Assembly (NCBI GenBank): GCA_034190875.2
Contig: CM067356.1
Coordinates: forward strand, 73,289,644 to 73,353,643
Length of the DNA stretch: 64,000 nucleotides
Reading direction: 5' to 3'
Origin: Urechis unicinctus
Lineage: Eukaryota; Annelida; Polychaeta; Xenopneusta; Urechidae
Part shown: one piece after another, positions 50,446-63,881 of the stretch
How the letters are laid out: every line of letters begins with the position of its first letter
Position numbering within the stretch: position 1 is the stretch's first letter
Made by a program: the position numbers and the translations under genes
Notes under the pieces: model-generated
What the model was told of the DNA's origin: nothing
What the model saw: the letters and a program-made list of their open reading frames with translations, nothing else
Database searches by the model: none

Positions 50446-51086
50446 CACATGCTAACATCTATTCTAAAAATGTCAATGTAGATTGGGGTTTCGCAAAAGT
50501 CGGCTATTCATTCATTCGACATTAAAATAAGAAAATAATAATTATGCTGGTCGTAATATTAAATATCGTTTATGATATATCTTAGCAGTAGTCGTGGTTA
50601 CTAGGTGCACGAAACATATGTAGACTCGAAGCATAGAGAATATTTCAGCCCTTCTATCTTTACAGGGTAATTTATTTGTCCGCTTCATTCACGCGGATGG
50701 CTGATATTCGCAAGACGGCTCTTGGTTATCGAGTATACGGTTGATAAAGACAGATAATCCCTGTATATGTAGTGTACAGAAAGATGAACATATCTCAATG
50801 TTCATCGACTTACGCTAATGAACATTCGGATGAAAAAGTCTAGCATGTTACAGAACACTACTGGAAATGTATGTTTACCCTATTTGCAAAGACGAAAAGC
50901 TTCATCCAGTCTGTATTCGTTTAACCGGTATGAATAAAAAAGAGGTGAAGTAAACTGTAGCGACCCTTCCCCGCAGGTTATTGCAGAAGGTATACGTACC
51001 CCAGGAAGGTAGATCACAACGGATGTAATACGTAAGGCAATAAACACCCGATGCTCGAACTGCCCGTTGCGTTCCAAATATTGATG

Positions 51087-51402
51087 CAATAATTCGCAGC
51101 AGACAGTATTGTCTCAGAGGGTTGATGAACCGAAAACGCCCGGTATCAGTTTTTTCCAATTGACTAACGTAGTTTGGCTGAGCCACATTACCAAGAGCTA
51201 TTGCCTGGCTGTTAACTGTCACTCAATTGCCTTAACTCAAATTATGCCCCTGCCACCTATCAATTCTCATTTTAAGTGTCAGAGGCAGACAAGTATATGC
51301 TATCTCTGTGGCTCAACTGCTGATCAGGTTTTGACTTCTAGTAAACATGTTTGGTTGATGCGATGCAATGCCTATCAAAAAACTTATGCAATATGTAAAT
51401 AA
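51087..51402 (+). pseudogene. Open frame with a partial zinc-finger-like Cys pattern
   Basis: A frame of 104 codons after TGA. Near its end CYLC (51298-51309) is followed by 18 residues, then RCNAYQKTYAIC. If the Tyr two residues after the third Cys were once Cys and the Ala were once His, this would be the first half of a PHD/treble-clef finger. Two ligands would therefore be lost. An overlapping minus-strand frame of 106 codons weakens the case for coding. No sister copy of this block exists in the window to test it. Confidence 0.2.
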
Positions 51403-54400
51403 ACACGTAAGGCTTGACGCATTCCCTTGATTAATCACCCAAACGCAGCACGTGGTGCATATGGTATGTAATGGATATAATTATTAGACATGCAAAGCTG
51501 ATATATCAAGGATTCAAAAGCTTTTATCTCGGAAGCGCTTTAACAGGATGTCTGTTGCGCATATTTAAGTGTTGTAAAGTGGTTAATGAGAGTGATTCGG
51601 TAGTCCAATACATGATGTCGCGCATATATGATTATGTTGTGAGGTCGATATTTCAGGACATTTTTTCTTATCTGTGGATACAGCCTTAACGGGATTTGAG
51701 CTGGACAGATTGGTCTTTCTGAGCTTGGGCATGCAATGAATATTGATGTGAAACACCAACTACCTGATGAGACTATGGGATCGGTTGGAAGAGTCAAGAA
51801 CATACCAGATACTGACAAGTAACATATAGTCTTATCGCTTTATTCAGAATTTGCTTTCAATGTCACGCTCACAGCAAAAGATGGCTGAAAAGATTGTTTC
51901 AACTGTTGCAACTGCGCAAGTATCCCATTGTGTTAGAATACATAACACACCAAAGAGAGCGTATTCTACAATTCTAAATCACATTAAGCGTTAATGCGTT
52001 GCGCTTACCATTAAGGTAATCGATGTTAATAGTAAAGATGGCGTTTTAATACCCGTCATTGTAACTTATCGTCCATAATTGTCTTTGAAATCCCAATCCT
52101 GCTTATGGATAATGGAATGCTTGCTCAATACACACGCACTAATAGTGCAGTTATTGACTTTCTCCTTATTTGATGGATATGCTGGTGACATATAACAACG
52201 CCATAAAAGGAGCGTTTTGCAATTATCACAGTATACCTCATGATAATGCTGTGATAATTAAGTGGCTCATTCCGCTTTACAGTCGATCGTGGTTCGATAT
52301 ATTATTGCTGTAATCGGGAATAGCATTGTTCTGTATAGTAGACCGTTAAGCCTAGCTATCATAGCTTGTCATATGCAACCATATCAACTATTTCATTGCA
52401 AATCCTGTCAATCCAATTACCCTTCAACTAAATCTAGATTAATCAGGTGGGCTGGATCCCTTGATCCAGGAGATGAGCAAGACGTGGGGGCCTCATATCA
52501 CACAAATGGCAATACCATGCGAAGCTACCTCACTTCACCACATACATGTGGCAATCGGATAGCGGCATAGTCGCTATCTGGATATTGTCCATATTTTGAA
52601 GTGTTTTGCGAACACGTGTCTCATTTGAAGTACAACTTTGATGGCGTTTGGAAATGTCCATACTTTTAGTTGTTTTGTCAAACGGCTCTAATTAAATTTG
52701 AGTAAATGGAAATGTTTATATAACAGTGATTGTCTCGTTGTGGGTTATGGATATATTTACAGATAGACTATTTTTATGCTCATTGTGTGTTTGCTTGAAA
52801 GTGTCATGCGTTTGGTTCTACGAAAGAAATGAAATACATTGATGTTGAAGATTGTGTAGTGGGTATATTTGTGTTTCCGTGATCGGTGCCTCTAAAAATT
52901 ATTGTGTTCGCTTTCTCCTCTCTTAGCTTCATTCAACCCTTACCAGTTATAAAAGGCTTACCGTTTTGCAGCAGTGTATAGCACCACAAATGTAAAATGC
53001 TGGATGATCCCGTGAACATCCCGCCTTCACAACACATTCGCAACACACCTTATTCACAGCATACTGGATGCATACGATCCAACATGCTTTGAGGAAGAGC
53101 ACACAATATATCTGTAAACGATTAAAAGCTTTGAATGCAATAATCGGTTTGCATGCTGTTTCTATCTCGCTGTCACTGATTGCGTACAACCGTGACTATT
53201 ATACAGTTAATGGTAATATAATATGAACACATGATGTTTGCTGCTCACACATTTACAGTATACATTACATCTCAGGCTTGAGCATAAGCTTAATGGATGT
53301 ACATGTGTTACCAAACGCTCACATCATTTTTATAGTCTACCTCCATGATATATTTCCCAATTTCCAGACGTCTACTTGCGTCTGATAAAAAATAATCTAT
53401 AGTAGCAAAGTTAAGCTTATATGTTCACACCATAGCGCACATACAGACTCGCGCATGAACATATACAAATCAAGATCATTTGCACTACAGAGATACTATC
53501 TCGCCGATGATAGGAGCGATTTCACTCGCCTATCGTATATCGTACGAACGCGATGATGATTTCAAAAGTAACAAGTACTTAGATACAGGTTGACGATGGT
53601 TTAATTAATTGCATATAAGTATTTACAATGAACTGCATGGCGTGCCTTGAGAGACAAAGGAACTGATCAGTTCTGACCGTCAGGCAGGTTATTAATCCTG
53701 TACTTTGTTAGTGCAGTGGATTGAACGACCGGTCTCTTGATACACTTCCATCTTTTCTGTCTGATTGTGCTTATCAGACTGTCCTTGATGTGGACTTTGA
53801 TCCTGGCTCACTTTGTTATTTATCCTAGTGATAGTTGCTGCTAGACGAATTGCAGGCTTCAGAAGGGTTTATATTGAAATGCATGGCTGCTGCTCGATGC
53901 GGCGGTGTGAACGTTCGGTAACTGTCAAAGGCCAGAATTTTTTTCATCTCTTGCTGTACTTATCCACATAATATTTGCAGTGGTATTTGACGCACTTGAT
54001 AGATTCCATCGGCTGGGTCACACGAGGACATATACGCGTTTACTCTATGTCTGAAATGAGTCCTTTGAATAGGTGCAAATGCAAAATTTGCTTAACATAC
54101 TTTGCCCCATAACAGCTTTTTATTTATCTAAACAGATTGACCACTGCATCAACCCATATTGGCCTGCATATTAATTCGGACTTACTTGTTTGGCGCCGCA
54201 TAACATTATATTTGTTTGAGTTGGGTTGCGAATTAAACATTCCGATGCGTTTTAATCGCTAACTACCGTGGCAACTGGTTTGGTGTTCAAAATGGCATTA
54301 TAATTGTCAAAATTCACTGCAACTCATCCCGAAAAAAAATGTACAAGTTGGCTATTGAGCGACTTATTTCATAGATATATAATTGCGACCTATTTACAAA

Positions 54401-56516
54401 TATAATTTGGTTTTCCTGTTTCCTCATTAGACATCTAACCAGGAGTTATATCACGGCTGTGATGCATGACAATTGATGGTGAAGGATGCACATTTGTTCG
54501 TTTTTTCCAGAATTGGGTTATTCAGGTGGTACTTCCATCAGGTGTGCAAGGCACTATATTTGGGGTAAAACGCGTTTTTAAAGGCTGATACATCGGAAGC
54601 AAATTAACAAAATATCCGCTGCGCAAATTGGTGTTACAAAGTGGTCAATTAAATGATTCTGCAGGCTCATACCTACTGTAACACATCGTTGACTTCCGTT
54701 GAGATTGGTTGTCTTAAACACATTATCTTTAATTGCTGATAATATGTAACGGGTGTTGAAGATTTAATACATTGCTCATTGTGAGCATTGACATGCAATG
54801 ACTACTAATGATAAACGTCTATAGCCTGAAACGTCGAGAAGACATTGGATAGTATATACAGGGAGATGACAGATACTACCCTGTAATATAAAGCTCAGTG
54901 GCTATATTCACTGATTACTTTTAACGTCAGGCATGGATGGTTAGTTGACGCAGTCAATTTTTTTCCTAGCATGTTTTAACATTGCCTTAGTAATTTTGTT
55001 CCGCACTCCGATGATTGCGTTTTTTTGCACTGTTAGTAATAGATCTCCCTCGTATTTGTAGTACCGATCGTGCACGTGCATGATTATGCTCAGTTCTATT
55101 TGAGCTTTCATACAAGTGATGATCTTTGTCATTATAAGCCAATCAAAGAGTCACCCCAGTCTTATCTCTGATCGTCGCTAATGCTCTCGTCCGGTGATGC
55201 TACAAGTTCAATAAAATGATGCAATCGCAACCTCGCCAACCTTATATTATATTGTTGCACAGGTGACTACTATTATGACCGTTATGGTTAATGCTCTGTC
55301 ATTGTAGAATTTGCATATCAAATTGCTGCCTCTCATTGCCAGTGAGAAAGAGCGATTTAGAATATCACATAACATCAGTATTCGATGGCATATTAAGCAG
55401 GAGTGATACAGAAAAACCGACAGCACCATGCAGATGAAAACGTTTTACCGTCGAAGCAAACCAATCATATTGCCGTTTTAATGGAGTCAAAAAATACAAA
55501 ATGCACATTGCTATGTACCATACAAAGAATGCACATGTCTATGTCTATGGAAGCGTGGTTGTTGCTCAACTATTCGCGTCAGCCATCTTAATAATCATGA
55601 ATTCGCCAGGATTCTGCATAAGACGATATCGAAAGTCATAGGTGATCGAATAATTAATAGTTGGTGATAATTTATACATGGCGTTTAGTGACAACTATAC
55701 GTTACATGGTGGTTGATCGACGAATTCGGACCCGGAATATGTGTAAATATTGATAAGGCATGATGTTGACGACATGCACATGGCTTCGCGACAAAGGTCG
55801 ACTTAATCTATTGCTGTCGTCGCATGCGTGGATAAACGCAGTTACAGAAAGCAATTGTGTGCGACAATACGGCGTTCTGTTTATCCGTTCTTGATTTTTA
55901 CCAAAATAGACGTTTGTCTGAATAACTAGTACCTTACCACTGAGCAAGATACTAGATCTGGTAACTGCCAACGACTTTCCGTGACTTGCGACTGCTATAT
56001 ATGTTCCTACATACACGACAAAGATGCTTAGCTACTGCTACATTCAAAATATTGGCAACGACAAAACCAGGATTAACATGAATGGGTTCATCTCTTGTTC
56101 CAAATGGTGAACGCGCTACAAAGTGGGTCACCTTTGCTTCTCATTTAATATAATGTATAAGCGATCCTCAGTCATGGACGTCATCGCTTATACATTTTTA
56201 CATCTCATGCAGCTAGAATTACTTACACTATCGTTTCTAACTTGTCCAAGCTAAACAGATTTTATAAGTCGTTAAGCAGAGGGACATATTTGGTGTTATA
56301 TAACATCGAATGAGTTCATTATGCATCTACATGCAGATTATCTTTCCACGATGACGTCACAAGGCTTGTTGCTATCATATGTGCCTGTTATGTTTATATA
56401 ATCATTCAAAAGTAGCCTTTTAAGGGGTGAAAATTAAGTGTCTCTCCGCATATACAAGTTCCAATCGGTCATGAAACAGTTGGGTAATAGCTTCAAGACA
56501 TTTGCAATCAACCAAT

Positions 56517-56536
56517 CACTACATATATATATGTGC
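56517..56536. repeat. Short (AT)n, copy-2 allele
   Basis: A 12-bp AT run followed by gtgctata. The same place in copy 3 (61592-61612) has about 20 bp of AT, so the tract changed length after duplication. Confidence 0.8.
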
Positions 56537-57101
56537 TATACCACTCCGATATACTTCCTAACATATAAAAATGAATTTTCCCGCCGTCCACCTGCGTCTC
56601 ATTAAGAATAGTATTAAGTAGCAGGATTAGACTAATATCGATTGACATAATTTTGCACATACAGTGCATATACGACCATATATGTTATGTAAAATCAAAG
56701 TTAAGGAAAATAGTCCGTAATATTTATGTACATGTATGACATATCCAGATTTACATAGCTCCTGCTGGTTAAAAGTGATCATGGGTATCATGTTTAGTGA
56801 CGGATGAAAAATGGAAAGCCGGTAAAGATACTATCGGTTTTCTGTGGCTGTATAACTCGCGACACAGGTGAGCCTGTCTTATCATCACATTTTTAGCATT
56901 CGATCAGTCAATTATTTCTATATGCATTTATTGAGGTTGTGTTGCACAGCCGCGAAGTAGGAATATCTTTAGGATAGAGAGAACACTGTAGCATGTGTAA
57001 GCTCTATCATAGCAAACGAGAGCTTTGTGGGTACTAGTAAATGATGTATTCAATGCGCTTCCCTATGAACAGGTCCATATATTTCTATGAGACCCCTTTG
57101 A

Positions 57102-60100
57102 CTGTGATAATTAAGTGGATCATTCCGCTCTACAGTCGATCGCGGTTCGATATCTTACTGCTGTAATTGGGAATAGCATTGTTCTGTATAGTAGGCCGTT
57201 AAGCCTAGCTATCATAGCTTGTCATATGCAACCATATCAAATAATCCATTGCAAATACTGTCAATCCAATTACACTTTTTCGCTCCAACTTCCACGAAAT
57301 CTAGATTAATCAGGTGGGCTGGATCCCTTGATCCAAGAAATGAGCGAGACGTGGGGGCCTCATATCACGCAAATGGCAATACCATACGAAGCGACCTCGC
57401 CTCACCACATACATGTGGCAATCGGATAGCGGCATAGTCACTATCTGGATATTGTCCGTATTTATGAAGTGTTTTGCGAACACGTATCTGATTTGAAGTA
57501 CAACTTTGATGGCGTTTGGATATGTCCATACTTTAAGTTGTTTTGTCAAACGACTCTAATTAAATTTGAATAAATAGAAATGTTTATATAACAGTGATTG
57601 TCTCGTTATGGGTTATGGATATATTTACAGATGGACAGAGGTATATTTTTATGCTCGGTGTGTGTTTGCTTGAAAGAGTCATGCGTTTGGTTTTACGAAA
57701 GAAATGAAATACGTTGATGCTGAAGAGTGTCTAGAGGGTATATTTGTTTTTCCGTGATCGGTGCGTCTAAAACATATTGCTTTCGCCATTTTCTCTCTAA
57801 GTTTCATCCAATCCTTACCAGTTATAAAAGGCTTACCGTTTTGCAGCAGTGTATAGCAGCTAAAATGTAAAAGGCTGGATGTTTCCGTGAACATCGCGAC
57901 TTCACTACACATTCGCAATGCACCTTATTCACAACATACTGGATGCATACGATCCAACATGCTTTGAATAAGAACACGCAATATATCTGTAAAAGATTAA
58001 AAGCTTTGAATGCAAAAATCGGTTTGCATACTGTTTCTAGCTCGCTGTCACTGATTGCGTACAACCGTGACTATTATACAGTTAATGGTAATATAATATG
58101 CGCACATGATGTTTGCTGCTCACACATTTACAGTATACATTATATCTCAGGCTTGAGCATTAACTTAATTGATGTACATGTGTTACCAAACGCTCACATA
58201 AACGCGTCTGATAAAAAATTAGTAGCAAAGTTAAGCTTATATGTTCACACCATCGCGCACATACAGTCTCGCACGTGAACATATACAAATCAAGATCATT
58301 TGCGCTGCAGATGGTACGATACTATCTCGCCGATGATAGGAGCGATATCACTCGCCTATCGTATATCGTACGAACGCGATGATGATTTAGAAAGAGACTG
58401 GTGCAACTTTCAAAAGTTACAAGTACTTAGATCCAGGTTGACGATGACTTCATAAAGCTCAATTCATCTGAAGCCTGTACCAAGGACAGTCAACAATTAT
58501 CTCGAGTGATCTTTTCAAACATGAAACAGGCATGTACGACCACGTCAGTGTAGTAGACATTGTTCATCCTCTTACAAACCTTCGGAGCAGCATCTGACGT
58601 GCACATAAGCCAACACATGTGTCTTTCCTCAGGCAGAACACCTGCGTTTAATTAATTGCATATAAGTATTTACAATGAACTGCATGGCATGCCGTGACAG
58701 ACGAAGGAACTGATCAGTTCTGACCGTCAGGCAGGTTATTAATCCAGTACTTTGTTAGTGCAGTGGATTGAGCGACCGGTCTCTTGATACACTTCCATCT
58801 CTTCTGTCTGATTGTGCTTATCAGACTGTCCTTGATGTGGACTTTGATCCTGGCTCACTTCGTTATTTATCCTAGCGATAGTTGCTGCTAGACGAATTGC
58901 AGGCTTCAGAAGGGTTATATTGAAATGCGGCTGCTGCTCGATGCGGCGGTGTGAACGTTCGGTAACTGTCAAACTGCCAGAATTTTTTCCATCTCTTGCT
59001 GTACCTTATCCAAATATCAAGATGTATCGTCGGGCTATTTATGGCATGTAGCAGAGTATTTGTCTCACTGATAGATGACGTCGGCTGGGTCACACGAAGT
59101 CATATAAGCGTTTACTCTATGTCTGAAATGAGTATGTGTTAAATTGGTGCAAATGCAAAATTTGTTTAACATACTATGCCCCATTACAGCTTTTATTACA
59201 ATGTCTAAACAGATTGACCACTGCATTAACCCATATTGGTCTGCATATTAATTCGGACTTACTTGTTTGGCGCCGCATAACATTATATTTGTTTGAGTTG
59301 GGTTGCGAATTAAACATTCCGATGCGTTTCAATCGTTTCACTACCGTGGCAACTGGTTTGCTGTTCAAAATGGCGTTATAATTGTCAAAATTCACTGCAA
59401 CTCATCCCGAAAAAAAAATGTACAAGTTGGCAATTGAGCGACTTATTTCATAGATATATAATTACGACCTATTTACAAATATAATTTGGTTTTACTGTTT
59501 CCTCATCAGACATCTAACCAGGAGTTATATCACGGCTGTGATGCATGACAATTGATGGTGAAGGCTGCACATTTGTTCGTTTTTCCAGCTTATTGGGTTA
59601 TTCAGGTGGTACTTCCATCAGCGTCTGCAAGGCAATATATTTGGGGTAAAACACTTTTTAAAGGCTGATACATCGGAAGCAAATTAACAAAATATCCGCT
59701 GCGCATGCTAGCGTGTTACAAAGTGGTCAATTAGAATGATTCTGCAGGCTCATACCTACTGTAACACATCGTTGAGCTTCCGTTGAGATTGGTTGTCTTA
59801 AACACATTATCTTTAATTGCTGATAATATGTAACGGGTGTTGAAGATTTAATACATTGCTCATTGTGAGCATCGACATGCAATGACTACTAGTGATAAAC
59901 GTCTATAGCCTGAACGTCGAGAAGACATTGGATAGTATATACAGGGAGATGACAGATACTACCCAGTAATATAAAGCTCAGTGGCTATATTCACTGATTA
60001 CTTTTAACGTCAGGTATGGACGGTTGGTTGACGCAGTCAATTTTTTTCCTAGCATGTTTTAACATTGCCTTAGTAATTTTGTTCCGCACTCAGATGATTG

Positions 60101-62161
60101 CGTTTTTTTGCACTGTTAGTAATAGATCTCTCTCGTATTTGTAGCATCGATCGTGCATATGCATGATTATGGTAAGTTCTATTTGAGCTTTCATACAGGC
60201 TGATGATCTTTGTCATTATAAGCCAATCCAGAGTCACCACAGTCTTACCTCTGCTCGTCGCTAATGCCCTCGTCTGGTGATGCTACAAGTTCAATAAAAT
60301 GATGCAATCGCCAACCTTATATTGTTGCACAAGTGACTACTATTATGACCGTTATGCTTAATACTCCGTCATTGTAGACTTTGCATATCACGTTGTGGCC
60401 TCTCATTGGCAGTGAGAAAGAGCGATTTAGAATATCACAATAACATCAGTAATCGATGGCATATTAAGCAGGAGTGATACAGAAAAACCGACAGCACCAT
60501 GCAGATGAAAACGTTTTACCGTCGAAGCAAACCAATCATATTGCCGTTTTAATGGAGTCAAAAAATACAAAATGCACATTGCCATGTACAATATAAAGAA
60601 TGCACATGTCTATGACAATGGAAGCGTGGTTGTTGCTCAACTATTCGCGTCAGCCGGCTTAATAATCATGAATTCGCCAGGATTCTGCATTAGACGATAT
60701 CGAGAGTCATAGGTGATCGAATAATTAATAGTTGGTGATAATTTATACATGGCGTTTAGTGACAACTATACGTTACATGGTGGTTGATCGACGAATTCGG
60801 ACCCGGAATAGGTGTAAATATTGATAAGGCATGATGTTGACGACATGCACATGGCTTCGCGACAAAGGTTGACTTAATCTATTGCTGTCGTCGCATGCGT
60901 GGATAAACGCAGTCACAGAAAGTAATTGTGTGCGACAATACGGCGTTCTGTTTATCCGTTTCTGATTTTTACCAAAATAGACGTTTGTCTGAATAACTAG
61001 TATCTTACCACTGAGCAAGATACTTGATCTGGTAACTGCCAACGACTTTCCGTCACTTGCGACTGCTATATATGTTCATACATACACGACAAAGATGCTT
61101 AGCTACTGCTACATTCAAAATATTTGCAGCGACAGAACCAGGATTAACATGAATGGCTTCATCTCTTGATCCAAATGGTGAACGCGCTTCAAAGTGGGTC
61201 ACCTTTGTTTCTCATTTAATATAATGTATGAGCGATCCTCAGCCATGGACGTCATCGCGTATACATTTTTACATCTCATGCAGCTAGAATTACTTACACT
61301 ATCGTTTCTAACTTGTCCAAGCTGAACAGATTTCATAAGTCGTTAAGCAGAGGGACATATTTGGTGTTATATAACATCGAATGAGTTCATTATGCATCTA
61401 CATGCAGATTATCTTTCCACGATGACGTCACAAGTCTTGTTGCTATCATATGTGCTTGTTATGTTTATATAATCATTCAAAAGTAGCCTTTTAAGGGGTG
61501 AAAATTAAGTGTCTCTCCGCATATACAAGTTCAAATAGGTCATGCAACAGTTGGGTAATAGCTTCAAGACATTTGCTATCAACCAATCACTACATATATA
61601 TATATATATACTATACCACTCCGATATACTTCCTAACATATAAAAATGAATTTTCCCGCCGTCCACCTGCGTCTCATTAAGAATAGTATTAAGTAACAGG
61701 ATTAGACTTTTGCACATACAGTGCATATACGACCATAGATGTTAAGTAAAATCAAAGTTAAGGAAAATAGTCCGTAATATTTATGTACATGTATGACATA
61801 TCCAGATTTACATAGCTCCTGCTGGTTAAAAGTGATCATGGGTATCATGTTTAGTGACGGATGAAAAATGGAGAGCCGGTAAAGATACTATCAGTTTTCT
61901 GTGGCTGTATAACTCGCGACACACATGAGCCTGTCTTATCATCACATTTTTAGCATTCGATCAGTCAATTATTTCTATATGCATTTATTGAGGTTGTGTT
62001 GCACAGCCGCGAAGTAGGAATATCTTTAGGATAGAGAGAACACTGTAGCATGTGTAAGCTCTATCATAGCAAACGAGAACTTTGTGGGTACTAGTAAATG
62101 ATGTATTCAATACGCTTCCCTATGAACAGGTCCATATATTTCTATGAGAGCCCTGTGACTG
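57102..62161 (+). repeat. Tandem segmental duplication, copy 3 (block U only)
   Basis: Begins in the middle of the sequence gactg|tgataattaag: left of the joint matches 62025-62161, right of it matches 52249 onward. It runs to 62161, where the older flank continues with cccaatactta. It lacks about 60 bp at 58198 and 17 bp near 61707 relative to copy 2. In its first half it is nearest to copy 1, in its second half to copy 2. Confidence 0.9.
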
Positions 62162-63881
62162 CCCAATACTTATCAGCTTCTACGCCCGCATCTCAAAGAC
62201 GGCCATCGTTTCCTAATCATATATTATGATAAAACTTTAGCGTAGCAAAAGCTTGAATAATGTCGGTTATTCTTTGAATTATCATGCCTTTTAAAACGCA
62301 AGCTTCATTGAACGATAAAGCCACAAATAACGCACAATATATTTGCAATCAACAACAAATTACACATGAGTGTAACTTACGATGTTTACTCAAGATTTGT
62401 CTCGCGGATTTCTCCGATGATATGCAAGGCTTAATGGTGAAGTAATGACGTTACTGGCTAGATCGCCAACCCAACATATATTCATTGGTGGTCTGCGTTA
62501 AAAATTGCCAAGTCATCACCTTACATATTAAATGTTTATCATTTTGTAACATTGCACCAGATATGTTATTTGCTATGTTTGAATTTAATAACAGGGATAT
62601 CAGGGGTTTCAGCAGTCGCGTATTTATGTTTGTGTAGTGCTATGTTGTAAACGGCTGAATATATTTTTGTTCTTGTGCGATTGTTACCCCTGTTTTGGTC
62701 GTTTTTAGCGCGTGAATGATCTCCATTTTATCTAAGTGACTTAGTCAAAATATTCGATATCAGCTTAACGGTACCCGATCAAAATTAAAATATAAAATGA
62801 ACTGTGTTTTTTATCTCCGATTCGCTTAAGTTAATTTGTGTTATTGCACGATATGTATTAACATCTTTGCGTGTAGTTGTGCCTTCAAACCGTCAATCTT
62901 AAAGAATAATTACCAGTAGTGCCACGATTCGTGCAGCAGACATCGGGTGTTATAGTTTGTCCTGAACGGATTAATTAGAAGCTGATTGAAGCGTATTAAA
63001 CAAATACAATCAACTGAAAATTAAACGAAGAATTATCAGTTTTATCCATATACTAGTCATCTACTTGCCAGCGCTCGTATTCGCTGTAGATGTAGTCTAC
63101 ACAAACCTCCAGGAGAATGCAACCTGAGTACTCATACATTGAGAGAGCAATCCTCTGTCAAGGACATCATCTGATCATATTTCATACTCATGGGGACCCC
63201 AAAGGATGTAGAGCAAGTAATGTTGGTTGCACCTGGTACCTTGCTGAATACATATGGTGGTGTTTGATAAAACTGCTATACATGGACTAAAGTCATTTGC
63301 GGATTTATGCAATTAGTGCCAAGAAATATTGGTGTGGCGGATTTTTTATGCAATGATAAAATAACTCAATGGGTTAATAAACACGGTGCGATAAATGATT
63401 TAAACATATTTCCGTTAAACTACATATTTCATAGTACACCACGCATAAGAAACGGGGCAACAATGCATGTAGTATACTTATTTCAATCTGGTATGCGTCA
63501 TTTATATGGCAAGCAGCAGTCTGGCCAACCATACTAAACGACCCAGTCCCGCTCTATCGTTTGATGCACCATACCAGCTCCTACCCTTGTAGAACAAAAT
63601 TCTGCCCTTACAGCACAATGGCCGACCAAACCTAACAACCTCTATCCTTATAGAGCAAGTACCCTTAAAAAGATGCAGATAGAGGGCCCCCGCGAAAGAT
63701 GTATCGGCCATGCCGATTCGCCTTTTGACCCGGATATTCTCGAATATTCAGACCGTTTTCCGCTTGCCAAGCTTGCGCTACGTGTCATTCGCGCAACGGC
63801 CGTGAAGCTGTTGGCACCAAAACTTGACGCGCCTTCGAAAATATATCGGAATGCTGTCAAACGTTGAGTAGTATAGGGAGT
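62162..63881 (+). repeat. Right flank, paralogous to 39.1-40.6 kb
   Basis: Continuation of the ancestral sequence beyond the tandem array. It aligns with 39120-40620 except for about 400 bp (62400-62830) not found there. It contains the second copy of the coding relic. Confidence 0.8.
63307..63867 (+). pseudogene. Decayed coding relic of unknown family, copy 2
   Basis: One frame of 187 codons begins at an ATG whose equivalent exists at 39890 and ends at TGA 63865-63867. It has two internal stops: TAA at 63535-63537 (homologous to the TGA at 40155) and TGA at 63562-63564 (TCA in the other copy). Recognisable shared peptides are LFQSGMRH, TLVEQ, SALTAQWPT and, after a frame difference, ADSP..DILE and PKLD. 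The last part (63673-63867) is open here but frameshifted and stopped at 40 kb. It has a basic, amphipathic-looking composition (LAKLALRVIRATAVKLL). No domain family recognised; coordinates assume the single frame. Confidence 0.4.

Larger units (their letters stand above)
50284..51539 (+). repeat. Block C, unique to copy 2 of the tandem array
   Basis: 1.26 kb that lies between A and B here and is missing in copy 1. Its first 440 bp are related to 32861-33340. It contains a C9 run with (CA)n at 50419-50445. It also contains a pair of overlapping opposite-strand frames of about 100 codons (50902-51222 minus, 51087-51402 plus). Confidence 0.75.
50156..57101 (+). repeat. Tandem segmental duplication, copy 2 (blocks A-C-B-U)
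   Basis: The most complete copy: A 50156-50283, C 50284-51539, B 51540-52248, U 52249-57101. It lacks about 205 bp of U (equivalent of 48380-48580) at 53598, where gttgacgatg joins gtttaattaattg. Its first kilobase of U is about 10% different from copy 3, but from about 54 kb on the difference falls to about 3%. Confidence 0.9.

Noticed and set aside
55702-56016. 104-codon minus-strand frame with a near-identical partner at 60773-61042
   Set aside because: The partner has a stop in place of the upstream Met region, and about half of the few differences change amino acids, consistent with neutral drift of duplicated non-coding DNA.
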